DNA from: an uncultured Lachnospiraceae bacterium
Lineage (GTDB): Bacteria > Bacillota > Clostridia > Lachnospirales > Lachnospiraceae
NCBI GenBank assembly: GCA_902781215.1
Contig: CACZIO010000022.1
Span: 1 to 43,143 of the forward strand
DNA: 43,143 bases
Reading direction: 5' to 3'
Below are positions 6,630 to 15,601 of this stretch, piece by piece (positions within the stretch are counted from its first letter, which is position 1; each line of letters begins with the position of its first letter). Made by a program: the position numbers and the translations under genes. Below the pieces are notes generated by a model, which saw only the letters and a list, made by a program, of their open reading frames with translations, made no database searches and was not told the DNA's origin.

Positions 6630-8741
6630 ATGAAAAAGTGCACCAGAAGGGCGCTGATTGCCCTGAGCCTGTGCCTTATGCTCCTGCTTCCGGCCTGCCG
6701 GTTTGTCAGACCGGGTGAGCTGACGGGAGGCAGCGGCGCGGGCGGCGCAAGCGGCGCGGCTTCATCCATCGATCTGGCGATCCAGAACGTGGATGGAACC
6801 GGATGGAAGATCGCCATGATCACGGATACGGGCGGCATCAACGACCAGTCCTTTAACCAGAGCGCATGGGAGGGACTGCAGGAGCTGCGCGATGATACCG
6901 GCGCAGAGGTCGCCTATATCGAATCCAAACAGAGCGGTGATTTTAACACGAACTTTGAGACCCTGATCGACAATGGCAACAGCATGTGCTGGGGCATCGG
7001 CTTTGCCTGCGCGGATGCTGTCCTGGAAGCTGCAGCAGTTAATCCGGATGTGAGCTTTGCCTGTGTCGACAATGCCTTTGCGGATACGCCTGCCAATGTG
7101 ACCGGCGTCGTCTTCCGGGCGGAGGAATCCTCCTTCATGGTCGGCTATATCGCCGGTGCCATGTCCGAGACCGGCAAGGTCGGTTTTGTCGGCGGCATCA
7201 AGAGCGAGGTCATCGAGCAGTTCCAGTTCGGCTATGAGGCCGGCGTGGCCTATGCCAACAGGATCCTGGACAAAAACGTCGTTGTCACGTCCCAGTACGC
7301 GGAGAGTTTCTCCGACGCGGCCAAGGGCAAGAGTATCGCCAACAAGATGTTCACCGACGGCTGTGATATTGTCTATCACGCGGCCGGCGGAACCGGAACG
7401 GGCGTCATCGAGGCGGCGAAGGAAGCCGGAAAATACGCGATCGGCGTTGACCGCGACCAGGCTTACCTGGCACCGGACAATGTCCTGACCTCGTCCCTCA
7501 AGAACGTCAACGTCGCCGTCAATGCAGTCTCCAAGCGTCATATCGCAGGCCTTGAAATCGGCGGCCAGACGCTTTCCTTCGGTCTGTCCGACGGCGCGGT
7601 CGGTATCCCCGAGGATCACCACAACTATCCGGACGCTGTCTATGAGGCGGCCCTTGAGTGCGGCGAGAAGATCAAGGCCGGCATCATCGCGCCTCCCGCT
7701 ACGGCGGATGACCTGGCTGCCTTCAAGGAAACGATCGCCAATACGCCTGTCGAGGAGCTCATGAAGAAGGCCAATGATTTCTCGGATGTAGACGGCACCG
7801 GCGCGAAGATCGCCATGATCACGGATACGGGCGGCATCAATGACCAGTCCTTCAACCAGAGTGCATGGGAGGGCCTGCAGACGCTCCGTGATGATACCGG
7901 CGCAGAGGTCGCCTATATCGAGTCCAAGCAGAGCGGCGATTATACGACCAATCTCGCGACCATCATCGACAACGGCAATACCCTCTGCTGGGCCATCGGC
8001 TATGCCTGTGCGGACGCTGTTCTTGAAGCAGCGGCTGCCAACCCGGATGTCAACTTTGCCTGTGTCGACAATGCCTTCGGAGATGTGCCTGCCAATGTGA
8101 CCGGCGTCGTATTCCGGGCCCAGGAGTCCTCCTTTATGGTCGGTTATATCGCGGCAGCCGTTTCCAAGACCGAAAAAGTCGGCTTTGTCGGCGGTATCTC
8201 AAGCGAAGTCATCGAACAGTTCCAGTACGGTTATGAGGGCGGTGTGGCCTATGCCAACAAGCAGCTGGGCAAGAACGTCCAGGTCGTCTCCCAGTACGCG
8301 GAGAGCTTCTCGGATGCGGCCAAGGGCAAGAGTATCGCCAACAAGATGTTCACAGACGGCTGTGACATCGTCTATCACGCGGCGGGCGGCACCGGAACCG
8401 GCGTCATTGAGGCCGCAAAGGAATCCGGTAAGTTTGCGATCGGCGTCGACCGCGACCAGGCTTACCTGGCACCGGAAAACGTCCTGACATCGTCCCTCAA
8501 GAACGTCAATGTCGCGGTTGACCTTGTTTCACGCCAGCACATCGCGGGCCGCGAAGTCGGCGGCAAGAACATGGGGTTCGGCCTCGTGGACGATGCAGTC
8601 GGCATCCCCGAACACCACGAGAACTACTCGGACGAGATCTACAATGCCGCGATCGAGATCGGCGAGCAGATCAAGAGGGGGACCATTGTCCCGCCCGTTT
8701 CCAAGGCGGAGCTCGAGGAATACAAGGCATCCCTGCAGTGA
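6630..8741 (+). CDS. Tandem-duplicated BMP family lipoprotein (nucleoside-binding protein)
   Basis: Predicted substrate-binding lipoprotein of the adjoining ABC importer. The N-terminus has a lipoprotein signal (KKCTRRA, hydrophobic core, LLPAC with the lipid-modified Cys at about residue 24). It then carries two complete BMP/PnrA-type domains in one 703-residue chain, about twice the usual 330-370. IAMITDTGGINDQSFNQSAW occurs at residue 61 and again at 394, a period of exactly 999 bases. Both copies keep the nucleoside-contact features seen in PnrA-like proteins (NDQSFNQ, YHAAGGTGTG, GVDRDQ). Domain 1 ends about residue 375 and a short linker ending FSDVDGTGAK leads to domain 2. A GGAGGG site precedes the ATG. 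Relatives bind purine nucleosides; that is inferred here from context. Confidence 0.93.
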   Translation: MKKCTRRALIALSLCLMLLLPACRFVRPGELTGGSGAGGASGAASSIDLAIQNVDGTGWKIAMITDTGGINDQSFNQSAWEGLQELRDDTGAEVAYIESKQSGDFNTNFETLIDNGNSMCWGIGFACADAVLEAAAVNPDVSFACVDNAFADTPANVTGVVFRAEESSFMVGYIAGAMSETGKVGFVGGIKSEVIEQFQFGYEAGVAYANRILDKNVVVTSQYAESFSDAAKGKSIANKMFTDGCDIVYHAAGGTGTGVIEAAKEAGKYAIGVDRDQAYLAPDNVLTSSLKNVNVAVNAVSKRHIAGLEIGGQTLSFGLSDGAVGIPEDHHNYPDAVYEAALECGEKIKAGIIAPPATADDLAAFKETIANTPVEELMKKANDFSDVDGTGAKIAMITDTGGINDQSFNQSAWEGLQTLRDDTGAEVAYIESKQSGDYTTNLATIIDNGNTLCWAIGYACADAVLEAAAANPDVNFACVDNAFGDVPANVTGVVFRAQESSFMVGYIAAAVSKTEKVGFVGGISSEVIEQFQYGYEGGVAYANKQLGKNVQVVSQYAESFSDAAKGKSIANKMFTDGCDIVYHAAGGTGTGVIEAAKESGKFAIGVDRDQAYLAPENVLTSSLKNVNVAVDLVSRQHIAGREVGGKNMGFGLVDDAVGIPEHHENYSDEIYNAAIEIGEQIKRGTIVPPVSKAELEEYKASLQ

Positions 8742-8749
8742 TAGGTGGA

Positions 8750-9046
8750 CTGCCGCACAAAGTGCGGCAGAAATGGAGTAATCAACAGAAAACACGCTGA
8801 TGCGCTGTTTTCTGTTGATGGAAGGTTCGCACAAGGTGCGAACCTTCCCGGATCCCATCAGAGAAATTGCCTTCGCAATTTCTCTTCGGGTTCTGAAACG
8901 CATTGCGTTTCAGAAAGGAGGCAGCATACATAAAACACGCTGATGCGCTGTTTTATGTATGCCACAGCCCGCGCGGCGGGCTGTGAAGATCCCATCGGAG
9001 AAACCCTGCGGGATTTCTCCTCGGGCTGCCGCACAAAGTGCGGCAG
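8750..9046. repeat. Intergenic multi-hairpin array, locus 2 (inside the importer operon)
   Basis: Nine hairpins follow each other with almost no spacing. H1 8750-8770, H2 8781-8819, H3 8820-8848, H4 8861-8884, H5 8892-8914, H6 8924-8962, H7 8963-8985, H8 8997-9020, H9 9026-9046. They form two copies of a four-hairpin unit of about 140 bases (H1-H4, H5-H8) plus the first hairpin of a third copy (H9). H2 and H6 have the same 11-base apical sequence CGCTGATGCGC and the same AAAACA/TGTTTT top, but different, still perfectly paired lower stems (ATCAACAG and GCATACAT). H1 and H9 are identical (CTGCCGCAC-AAA-GTGCGGCAG). H1, H5 and H9 are each followed by AGAAA(T)GGAG, which before the ATPase gene is its ribosome binding site. 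Lying between the lipoprotein and ATPase genes, it could set their relative expression. Confidence 0.9.
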
Positions 9047-9058
9047 AAAGGAGAAGAT

Positions 9059-11101
9059 ATGTCAGCTGAAGTCAGCAGTAAATATGCTGTACAGATGCAT
9101 GGAATCACCAAGAGGTTTGGTGCCTTCTATGCGCTGACCGACGTTGATCTCGACGTGGAGCGGGGAACGATCCATTCGATCCTCGGCGAGAACGGCGCCG
9201 GCAAGAGTACACTGATGAACGTCCTGTACGGTCTGTATCAGGCGGACGAGGGCGAGATCTATATCAACGGCAAAAAGGTCAATATCAAAAATCCGACGGC
9301 CGCGATCGAAAACGGCATCGGCATGGTGCACCAGCACTTTATGCTGGTGGAGAATTTCACGGTCACGCAGAACATAATCCTGGGTTCCGAGCCCAGGTCT
9401 GCAGGGATCGGCGTCAACATGCGCAAGGCCCGACAGAATGTCCGCGAGATCGTCGAGAAGTACGGACTCGAGGTCGAGCCGGATGCCAAGATCCGGGATA
9501 TTTCGGTCGGTATGCAGCAGCGCGTTGAGATCCTCAAGGCTCTCTATCGCGGCGCCGAGATCCTGATCTTGGATGAGCCGACGGCAGTCCTGACGGAGCA
9601 GGAGATCGATGAGCTGCTCGCGATCATGAAGAACCTGATCGCCGACGGCAAGACCATCATCATCATCACCCACAAGCTCAAGGAGATCCAGGCTTCCTCA
9701 GATGTCTGCACGATCATCCGCCGCGGCAAATACATCGATACGGTCCCGGTCAAGGGTGTCACGGAGGATGACCTGGCGACCATGATGGTCGGCCATGCCG
9801 TCCAGCTGGTCGTGGACAAGACGCCTGCCAAACCGCAGGATGTCGTCCTGGATATCCAGAACCTCTATGTCAAGAACGAGCAGGGCATCAACGCTGTCAA
9901 GGATTTCAATCTGCAGGTGCGGGGCGGCGAGATCGTCGGCATCGCCGGCATCGACGGCAACGGCCAGCAGGAGCTCATGGAGGCGGTCAACAACCTCAAA
10001 AAGTGCAAGGGCAAGATCATTCTCTGCGGAGAGGAGATCCAGAACAAAAATCCCAAGTACGGCATCGACCGCGGTATGGCGACCATTCCGGCGGACCGCC
10101 ACAAGGACGGCCTGGTCCTGGGCTTTTCCGTCTATGAAAATGCCATCATGGAGAAATACCGCACGGATGAGTTCTCTCCCGGCGGGCGGATCGACCGAAA
10201 AAAGATGCGGTCCTTTGCGGAGGAGCTGATCAAGGCCTACGACGTGCGTCCGGAGGACTGCGGTCCCAAGCTGGCCGGCGGCCTGTCCGGCGGCAACCAG
10301 CAGAAGGTCATCATCGGCCGTGAGATCGCCCAGGAGCCCAAACTCCTGATCGCCATCCAGCCCACCCGCGGCCTGGACGTCGGCGCGATCGAGAATGTGC
10401 ACAAAATGCTGATCCGGGAGCGCGACAAGGGCGTCGCCGTCCTGCTCATCTCCTTCGAGCTGGATGAGGTCATGAATGTTTCCGACCGCATCGCGGTCAT
10501 CTATGACGGACATATTCAGCAGATCTTCCCCCACGGAACGGTTGACAACCGCACCCTCGGCCGCGTGATGGCCGGCGGCAAGGTGGAGGAGTCCGAGCTG
10601 AAGGAGATCCAGGAGCAGCAGGAGGCAGCGGCAGCTGAATCTGCGGCTCCGGCGGAAACTGAGAAGGAAGCTGCTGAAGCGGCAGAGCCTGCGGCTCCTG
10701 TGGAAGCTGAGAAGGAAGCAGCGGCAGCGGAACCTGCGGCTCCTGTGGAAACTGAGAAGGAAGCTGCCGAGGCGGCAGAGCCCGAGGCTCCTGTGGAAGC
10801 CGAGACGGAGACTGAGGCAGCAGAAGCTGCAGCACCGGTGGAAGCTGAGACAAAAGCTCCTGCGGCGGACGATGCAGAGGCAGTGGTTCCGGCTGAAACA
10901 GTGACAAAAGCCTCTGTGGCAGAAGATGCCGCTCCGGCACTGATTCCCGCGGAGGATCTTGCGGAAGAGGCGGCGGATAAGATGCCGACGGCGGCAGAGT
11001 TCGCACAGCTGAAGCGCGACTACGCGCAGATGCAGCAGACCCTGGCGGGGCTGCAGGAACAGATGGCAGAGCTGCAGAAGCGTCTGGCTGACATGCAGTG
11101 A
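9059..11101 (+). CDS. ABC transporter ATP-binding protein, two ATPase domains plus long C-terminal tail
   Basis: Energy-coupling subunit of a BMP-type nucleoside importer (NupA/YufO-like). The first ATPase domain has Walker A GENGAGKST (about residues 43-51), signature ISVGMQQR and Walker B ILILDEPTAVL. The second has GIAGIDGNGQQE in place of a standard Walker A, signature LSGGNQQK and LLIAIQPTRGLDVG; a degenerate second site is usual in this family. The conserved part ends near residue 514, a normal full length. A further 165 residues follow: an Ala/Glu/Pro-rich stretch with repeats of about 45-48 bases (AAPVEAEKEAA-like) and a last 35 residues with a coiled-coil heptad pattern. The ATG at 9059 uses AAAGGAG, which directly follows the last hairpin of the upstream array. 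Confidence 0.93.
   Translation: MSAEVSSKYAVQMHGITKRFGAFYALTDVDLDVERGTIHSILGENGAGKSTLMNVLYGLYQADEGEIYINGKKVNIKNPTAAIENGIGMVHQHFMLVENFTVTQNIILGSEPRSAGIGVNMRKARQNVREIVEKYGLEVEPDAKIRDISVGMQQRVEILKALYRGAEILILDEPTAVLTEQEIDELLAIMKNLIADGKTIIIITHKLKEIQASSDVCTIIRRGKYIDTVPVKGVTEDDLATMMVGHAVQLVVDKTPAKPQDVVLDIQNLYVKNEQGINAVKDFNLQVRGGEIVGIAGIDGNGQQELMEAVNNLKKCKGKIILCGEEIQNKNPKYGIDRGMATIPADRHKDGLVLGFSVYENAIMEKYRTDEFSPGGRIDRKKMRSFAEELIKAYDVRPEDCGPKLAGGLSGGNQQKVIIGREIAQEPKLLIAIQPTRGLDVGAIENVHKMLIRERDKGVAVLLISFELDEVMNVSDRIAVIYDGHIQQIFPHGTVDNRTLGRVMAGGKVEESELKEIQEQQEAAAAESAAPAETEKEAAEAAEPAAPVEAEKEAAAAEPAAPVETEKEAAEAAEPEAPVEAETETEAAEAAAPVEAETKAPAADDAEAVVPAETVTKASVAEDAAPALIPAEDLAEEAADKMPTAAEFAQLKRDYAQMQQTLAGLQEQMAELQKRLADMQ
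10641..10870 (+). repeat. In-frame imperfect repeats encoding the ATPase tail
   Basis: Units beginning GCGGCTCC(T/G)GYGGAA recur at about 10641, 10691, 10736 and 10784, at spacings of roughly 45-50 bases. They encode AAP-E-EKEAAEAAEP-like peptides. The unit length is always a multiple of three or nearly so and the frame stays open, consistent with slippage-driven growth under coding constraint. Confidence 0.7.
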
Positions 11102-11122
11102 GACAGGAGAAAGGAGTAAAAG

Positions 11123-12292
11123 ATGGAATCTCTCAGAAAGAAATTTTTCAGTAATCCCTTTGTCCTGACCATTATTGCCATTGCGCTCGGCTTCTGCGTC
11201 GCGGGACTCATCCTGCTGCTGGCGGGATATCCGCCCGTGGAATCGATCCGTACCCTGGTCGAGAGCATGATCGGCAGGCCAAAGGACATTTCCAGCGTGA
11301 TCATCCGCTCCACCCCGATCATCTTTACGGGTCTGGGTGTCGCGTTCGCGATCAAGACCGGCCTCTTCAATATCGGGGCCGAGGGGCAGTACATCATGGG
11401 CTGTGTCGTCGCCACCATGGTCGGCAGTATGTTGGATTTTCCCAAGCCGGTGGCAGTCCTCATGGTATTCGCGTCCGCGATGCTGGTCTCCGCGCTCTAT
11501 GCCGGCTTTGTGGGGCTTCTCAAAGCGCATCTGGGCATCCATGAGGTCATCAGCGGCATCATGCTCAACTGGATTTCCCTGTATTTTTCCAACTGGGTGT
11601 GCAATCTCGCATTCTTCCACAAACCGGGCACGGTCGGTATGTATCCGGTCAATGACTGCACCTATACCATGATCCTGCCTGCGTGGAAGCGGAGTGAGGA
11701 AGGCCAGGCCTGGCTGGCCCAGTACCCGGTCCTCAAGGAGACACTGGGCAGGACGGATGTCAATATCGGATTCGTGATCGCGATCATTGCCGCGTTTGTC
11801 ATCACCTACCTGCTGAACCACACCCGCAAGGGCTTTGAGCTTCGCGCGGTCGGTCAGAACATTCATGCGGCGCGCTTTGCCGGCATAAATGTCAACCGCA
11901 GTATCGTGCACGCCATGATGATCTCCGGCATGCTGTGCGGAATAGGAGCAGCCTCCTATATCACAGGTCAGTCCCCCCACACGGTCTCGACACTCTCGGC
12001 ATTTGAAAATGTCGGCTTCAACGGCCTGGCGGTCGCTTTCATCGCCTTCAGTTCTCCCATCGGCTGCCTGTTTACGGGCCTTCTGTTCGGCGGACTGCTC
12101 TACGGCGGTGCGGGACTCCAGTCCCGGGTCGGCGCCCCGACGGAAATCATCAATATCGTCATCGGTGTCATTGTTTTCTTTGTCGCACTGTCCTATCTGA
12201 TCCCCCGCTTTGTGGACCGCCTCGACGCGTCCAGGCTCAACAGGAAGAGAGCAAGGGAGGCAAAGAAAGCGCAGAAAGCAAAGAAAGGATAA
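11123..12292 (+). CDS. ABC transporter permease (NupP/YufP-like)
   Basis: Membrane subunit of the BMP-type nucleoside importer. The 389-residue protein has about nine to ten hydrophobic helices and the family's conserved NIGAEGQYIMG segment near residue 85, where the permease packs against the ATPase and substrate path. The HEVISGIMLNWIS and GFNGLAVAFIA segments are also typical. It ends in a strongly basic tail (RLNRKRAREAKKAQKAKKG). It starts 21 bases after the ATPase gene with an AGGAG site, and the next permease begins 10 bases after its stop, so the three are one operon. Confidence 0.92.
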   Translation: MESLRKKFFSNPFVLTIIAIALGFCVAGLILLLAGYPPVESIRTLVESMIGRPKDISSVIIRSTPIIFTGLGVAFAIKTGLFNIGAEGQYIMGCVVATMVGSMLDFPKPVAVLMVFASAMLVSALYAGFVGLLKAHLGIHEVISGIMLNWISLYFSNWVCNLAFFHKPGTVGMYPVNDCTYTMILPAWKRSEEGQAWLAQYPVLKETLGRTDVNIGFVIAIIAAFVITYLLNHTRKGFELRAVGQNIHAARFAGINVNRSIVHAMMISGMLCGIGAASYITGQSPHTVSTLSAFENVGFNGLAVAFIAFSSPIGCLFTGLLFGGLLYGGAGLQSRVGAPTEIINIVIGVIVFFVALSYLIPRFVDRLDASRLNRKRAREAKKAQKAKKG

Positions 12293-12302
12293 GGAGGTAC
12301 GT

Positions 12303-13229
12303 ATGTCTCAGGATACTATTCTGCTCCTTGCGGGCATCACACTCATGTACTCCACGCCGATGGTCTTTGCTGCACAGGGAAGTGTCATCTCCGAGGTCTC
12401 AGGTGTTGTCAATATCGGTATTGAGGGCATGATGACGATCGGGGCCTTTACCGGTGCGGCCATCGGATACTTCTCCGGCAACCCCTGGCTCGGGTTCATC
12501 TGTGCGGGTATTGCGGGCGCGCTGTTCGGCCTGATCCACGCCTTCGCTTCCGTGACCTGTAAGGCGGACCAGACGGTCTGCGGCATCGCCATGAACCTGA
12601 TCGGTCCCGGCCTGGCCCTCTTCCTGTCGCGTGTCTTCTTTGACGGCGCGACACAGACCCACCCGGTCACCAACAAGATCCCCAAGCTCTTTGGCAGCAG
12701 AGGACTTCCCGGCAGCCTCAACAACCTCAATGTGGATATGACGACCCTGATCGCCCTGATCGTCTCCATCCTCATGATCTATATTTTCTATTTCACGACA
12801 TGGGGACTGCACCTGCGCGCTGTCGGTGAGCATCCCGCAGCGGCGGACACGCTCGGCATCAACGTCTACAAGGTCCGCTATATCTGTGTGACCATTTCCG
12901 GCCTTCTGGCGGGTCTGGGCGGCGCGGCCATGACACTGGCCATTGTCCCCCAGTTCATGCCGACCGCGATCAGCGGCCAGGGCTTCATAGCCATCGCCGC
13001 AGTCATTTTCGGTAAATGGACGCCCCACGGCGGCTATCTGGCCTGCCTGCTGTTTGGCTTTGCCCAGGCACTGACGGTCGTCCTCGGCGGCGGATCGTTC
13101 GCGGTCCCCTCCGAGATCCTGGCCATGCTGCCCTATGTCCTGACCATCCTCATCCTGATCCTCTTTGTCGGCCGCGCCTCGGCCCCCAAGGCCAACGGCG
13201 TGCCCTACAACAAGGGATCCAGGGTATAA
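12303..13229 (+). CDS. ABC transporter permease (NupQ/YufQ-like)
   Basis: Second membrane subunit of the nucleoside importer. The 308-residue protein has multiple hydrophobic helices and the paired motif NIGIEGMMTIGAF near residue 38, parallel to NIGAEGQ in the first permease. Later segments such as LRAVGEHPAAADTLGINV and GQGFIAIAAVIFGKW are standard for the family. The ATG at 12303 is set by a full AAGGAGGT site; a longer frame overlaps the previous gene and is not needed. No clear terminator is seen after it. Confidence 0.93.
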   Translation: MSQDTILLLAGITLMYSTPMVFAAQGSVISEVSGVVNIGIEGMMTIGAFTGAAIGYFSGNPWLGFICAGIAGALFGLIHAFASVTCKADQTVCGIAMNLIGPGLALFLSRVFFDGATQTHPVTNKIPKLFGSRGLPGSLNNLNVDMTTLIALIVSILMIYIFYFTTWGLHLRAVGEHPAAADTLGINVYKVRYICVTISGLLAGLGGAAMTLAIVPQFMPTAISGQGFIAIAAVIFGKWTPHGGYLACLLFGFAQALTVVLGGGSFAVPSEILAMLPYVLTILILILFVGRASAPKANGVPYNKGSRV

Positions 13230-13482
13230 GCTGAGAACGGGCATAATCATAGCATATGCACAACCTGGCATGTGTTTAACTGAGCAGGGGCGTAAGCGGA
13301 AGAAGCGTGTATGCGTAAGCTGAGAACAGGCAATGTCAGAAGGCAGGCCTGTGCGCAGGCTCATTAAAATCGATTGACTGATTGAGACCGCAGGGATGTG
13401 TGTACATTCATCTCTGCGGTCTCAAATGTCTCCGGTGGACCGGAGTGACCAAGAAATGACGTAGAAATGACAGGAGAAGACA
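13230..13482. other. Spacer with strong hairpin before pepF
   Basis: No gene is seen. TAAGCTGAGAAC followed by (G/A)GGCA occurs twice (about 13227 and 13316). A 16-bp hairpin at 13382-13425 pairs TGAGACCGCAGGGATG with CATCTCTGCGGTCTCA (one G-U pair), and a second small one follows (CTCCGGT-GG-ACCGGAG). Neither has a U-tract, so they may be leader structures for pepF or processing sites rather than terminators. Confidence 0.5.
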
Positions 13483-15384
13483 ATGGCAGAGGAATTGAAA
13501 GAACGTAAAGACATGGATCCTGCTTTTCAGTGGGATCTGACAACACTGTATCAAGACGATGAAGCCTGGGAGGCGGCCTTTCAGGAGCTGGATGGGAAGG
13601 TGGATGCCGTCGCTGCATTTGACGGAAGGCTGACGCAGGCGGGAGAGGGCAGTTCCGCAGGTTCTCCACAGTCTGCAGATGAAACAGGCGGGGGATTATC
13701 CGGTGTGAAAGCATCCGGGACCGTTGCGCTGGCTGCGGCCCGGACGATCCGCGCCCTGCTGGATGCGGAGACAGACCTGGACCTGCTCCTGAGTGATCTC
13801 TTTGCCTACGCCAATCTGCGCAGGAGCGAGGACACCCGGGCGCCGCAGGCTCAGAAGATGTATGCCCGTATCTACGCAAAATATGTGGAGGCGGTGACCC
13901 GCACTGCCTTCGCGCAGCCGCAGATCCTGGCCCTTCCCGAAGAGACCCTGCGGGCGGCCATGGAATCAGAGATGCTGGCGCCCTATCACTTTGTGATGGA
14001 AAAACTGCTGAGGCAGAAGCCGCACACCCTTTCGGAGAAGGAGGAAGCCCTGCTGGCCCGCTTTGGCGAGGTCTTCGCGGCGCCCGGCCAGATCGCCGAC
14101 AATCTGCAGGACGCGGACCTGGTCTTTGATCCCGTCAAAGACGCGCAGGGACAGGAACATGAGCTGACAGGTTCCAATTTCATCCTGCTGCAGACCAGTC
14201 CGGACCGGACCCTGCGGGAGAATGCCTTCCGCAGCTTTTATAAGGGCTACCGTCAGCATATCAACACCTTTGCGTCCACTTACGCAGGTGCCGTCAAGGC
14301 TGCGGCGGCGGAGGCACAGGTGCGCGGCTACGAGAGCTCCCGGGCCATGTCCATGGCCGGAGAGAATATTCCGACGGAGGTCTACGACACCCTGATCGGG
14401 ACGGTCCGCGCCCACCTGCCCGCCATGTACCGCTATGCCGAGCTGCGCAGGGAGATCCTGGGCCTGGATGAGCTCCACTACTATGATCTCTATACACCCC
14501 TGACCGGCAGCAGCGGCCGGCACTACACCTATGAGCAGGCGCAGCAGATGGTCCTGGAGGCGGTCAGGCCCCTGGGAGAAAACTACGGCAGGATCGTCCG
14601 CCGGGGCTTCGATTCCCGCTGGATCGATGTCTATCCCAACCGCGGCAAGAGCGGCGGCGCCTTCAGTTCGGGGACCTATCACTCAAATCCCTTTATCCTG
14701 ACCAACTTCACAGGCACCCTGGACAGTGTCTCCACCATTGCCCATGAGATGGGGCACTCCATGCACACCTGGCATTCCAACCAGGCCCAGCCGCCCCAGT
14801 ATGCCGAATATACCCTCTTTGTCGCGGAAGTCGCGTCCACGGTCAATGAGAACCTGCTGATTGAACATCTCCTGAAGACAGAGCAGGATCCGCGGGAGCG
14901 TCTGGCCCTGCTCAACCAGTATCTGGAAAACTTCAAGGGGACCGTCTACCGCCAGGTCATGTTTGCCGAGTTTGAGAAGAAAGCGCATGAGATGGCGGAG
15001 CGCGGCCAGGCCCTGGATCCTGAGAGCCTGAACAGCCTCTACGAGGGGCTGGTCCGCGACTATTTCGGACCGGCGCTGACCATGGACGAAGAAGTCCGCT
15101 ATGAGTGGGCCAGGATCCCGCATTTCTACCGGCCCTTCTATGTCTATAAATACGCGACAGGCTATACGTCTGCTGTCGCCCTGTCCGAGGCTGTCCGGAA
15201 CGGTGGTGACCAGGCCGTGACAAGCTATCTGGAGTTCCTGTCCATGGGCGGCAGTGCCGACCCCCTGGACGAACTCCGCCATGCAGGCGTCGACCTGGCG
15301 ACCCCTGCGCCCGTCCATGCGGCCCTGGAGAAATTCGAGCGCGTGCTGGCGGAGGCACAGGAGTTGGCGGGAAAGCTGTCCTGA
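13483..15384 (+). CDS. pepF: Oligoendopeptidase F
   Basis: Cytosolic zinc metallopeptidase of family M3 that cuts short peptides. The 633-residue chain contains the zinc-binding HEMGH motif at about residues 421-425, followed by the downstream helix with a further glutamate (EYTLFVAEVASTVNE). The C-terminal EYTL and PHFYRPFYVYKYATG segments are typical of PepF. The N-terminal region carries a short Gly/Ser-rich insertion (about residues 47-75, GEGSSAGSPQSADETGGG) not usual in the family. The ATG is preceded by AGGAGA. It is followed by its own terminator. Confidence 0.95.
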   Translation: MAEELKERKDMDPAFQWDLTTLYQDDEAWEAAFQELDGKVDAVAAFDGRLTQAGEGSSAGSPQSADETGGGLSGVKASGTVALAAARTIRALLDAETDLDLLLSDLFAYANLRRSEDTRAPQAQKMYARIYAKYVEAVTRTAFAQPQILALPEETLRAAMESEMLAPYHFVMEKLLRQKPHTLSEKEEALLARFGEVFAAPGQIADNLQDADLVFDPVKDAQGQEHELTGSNFILLQTSPDRTLRENAFRSFYKGYRQHINTFASTYAGAVKAAAAEAQVRGYESSRAMSMAGENIPTEVYDTLIGTVRAHLPAMYRYAELRREILGLDELHYYDLYTPLTGSSGRHYTYEQAQQMVLEAVRPLGENYGRIVRRGFDSRWIDVYPNRGKSGGAFSSGTYHSNPFILTNFTGTLDSVSTIAHEMGHSMHTWHSNQAQPPQYAEYTLFVAEVASTVNENLLIEHLLKTEQDPRERLALLNQYLENFKGTVYRQVMFAEFEKKAHEMAERGQALDPESLNSLYEGLVRDYFGPALTMDEEVRYEWARIPHFYRPFYVYKYATGYTSAVALSEAVRNGGDQAVTSYLEFLSMGGSADPLDELRHAGVDLATPAPVHAALEKFERVLAEAQELAGKLS

Positions 15385-15444
15385 AATGACATCTTTCATT
15401 CGACCGTCTGCAAAACATCCGGCATGAAGCCGGGTACGCAGAAA

Positions 15445-15479
15445 GCAGAGAGACAATGACCGGTCTCTCTGCTTTTTTT
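15445..15479 (+). terminator. Intrinsic terminator after pepF
   Basis: GCAGAGAGACA pairs with GGTCTCTCTGC around a short loop and is followed directly by TTTTTTT. Confidence 0.88.
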
Positions 15480-15569
15480 AAGGATTCAAACATAAGAAAA
15501 ACTTTTAGATGTATCATAAATCATGATTTGCATTCGCTGTGGATTCTTATTAAGATGAAAATAGAAACA

Positions 15570-15601
15570 GGTCTTATGTTAAATTGAATTAACATAAGAC
15601 C
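15570..15601 (+). promoter_or_regulatory. Perfect 13-bp inverted repeat upstream of the LysR gene
   Basis: GGTCTTATGTTAA (15570-15582) and TTAACATAAGACC (15589-15601) are exact complements around a 6-base loop. The region is AT-rich and lies about 210 bases before the LysR start. No U-run follows, so a protein binding site or an mRNA leader hairpin is more likely than a terminator. LysR regulators usually bind interrupted palindromes with T-N11-A at the core, which this could supply. The rest of 15481-15808 shows nothing I can name. Confidence 0.45.

Noticed and set aside
8750-9046. CRISPR array
   Set aside because: The repeats are hairpins with different stems and no unique spacers of constant length; there are no cas genes.
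9698-11980. A 760-codon open frame on the minus strand
   Set aside because: It runs antisense to the ATPase and permease genes, is rich in His, Arg, Asp and Gly as expected from a GC-rich shadow frame, and has no ribosome binding site.
13382-13425. Terminator of the nucleoside importer operon
   Set aside because: No U-tract follows the hairpin on the plus strand.
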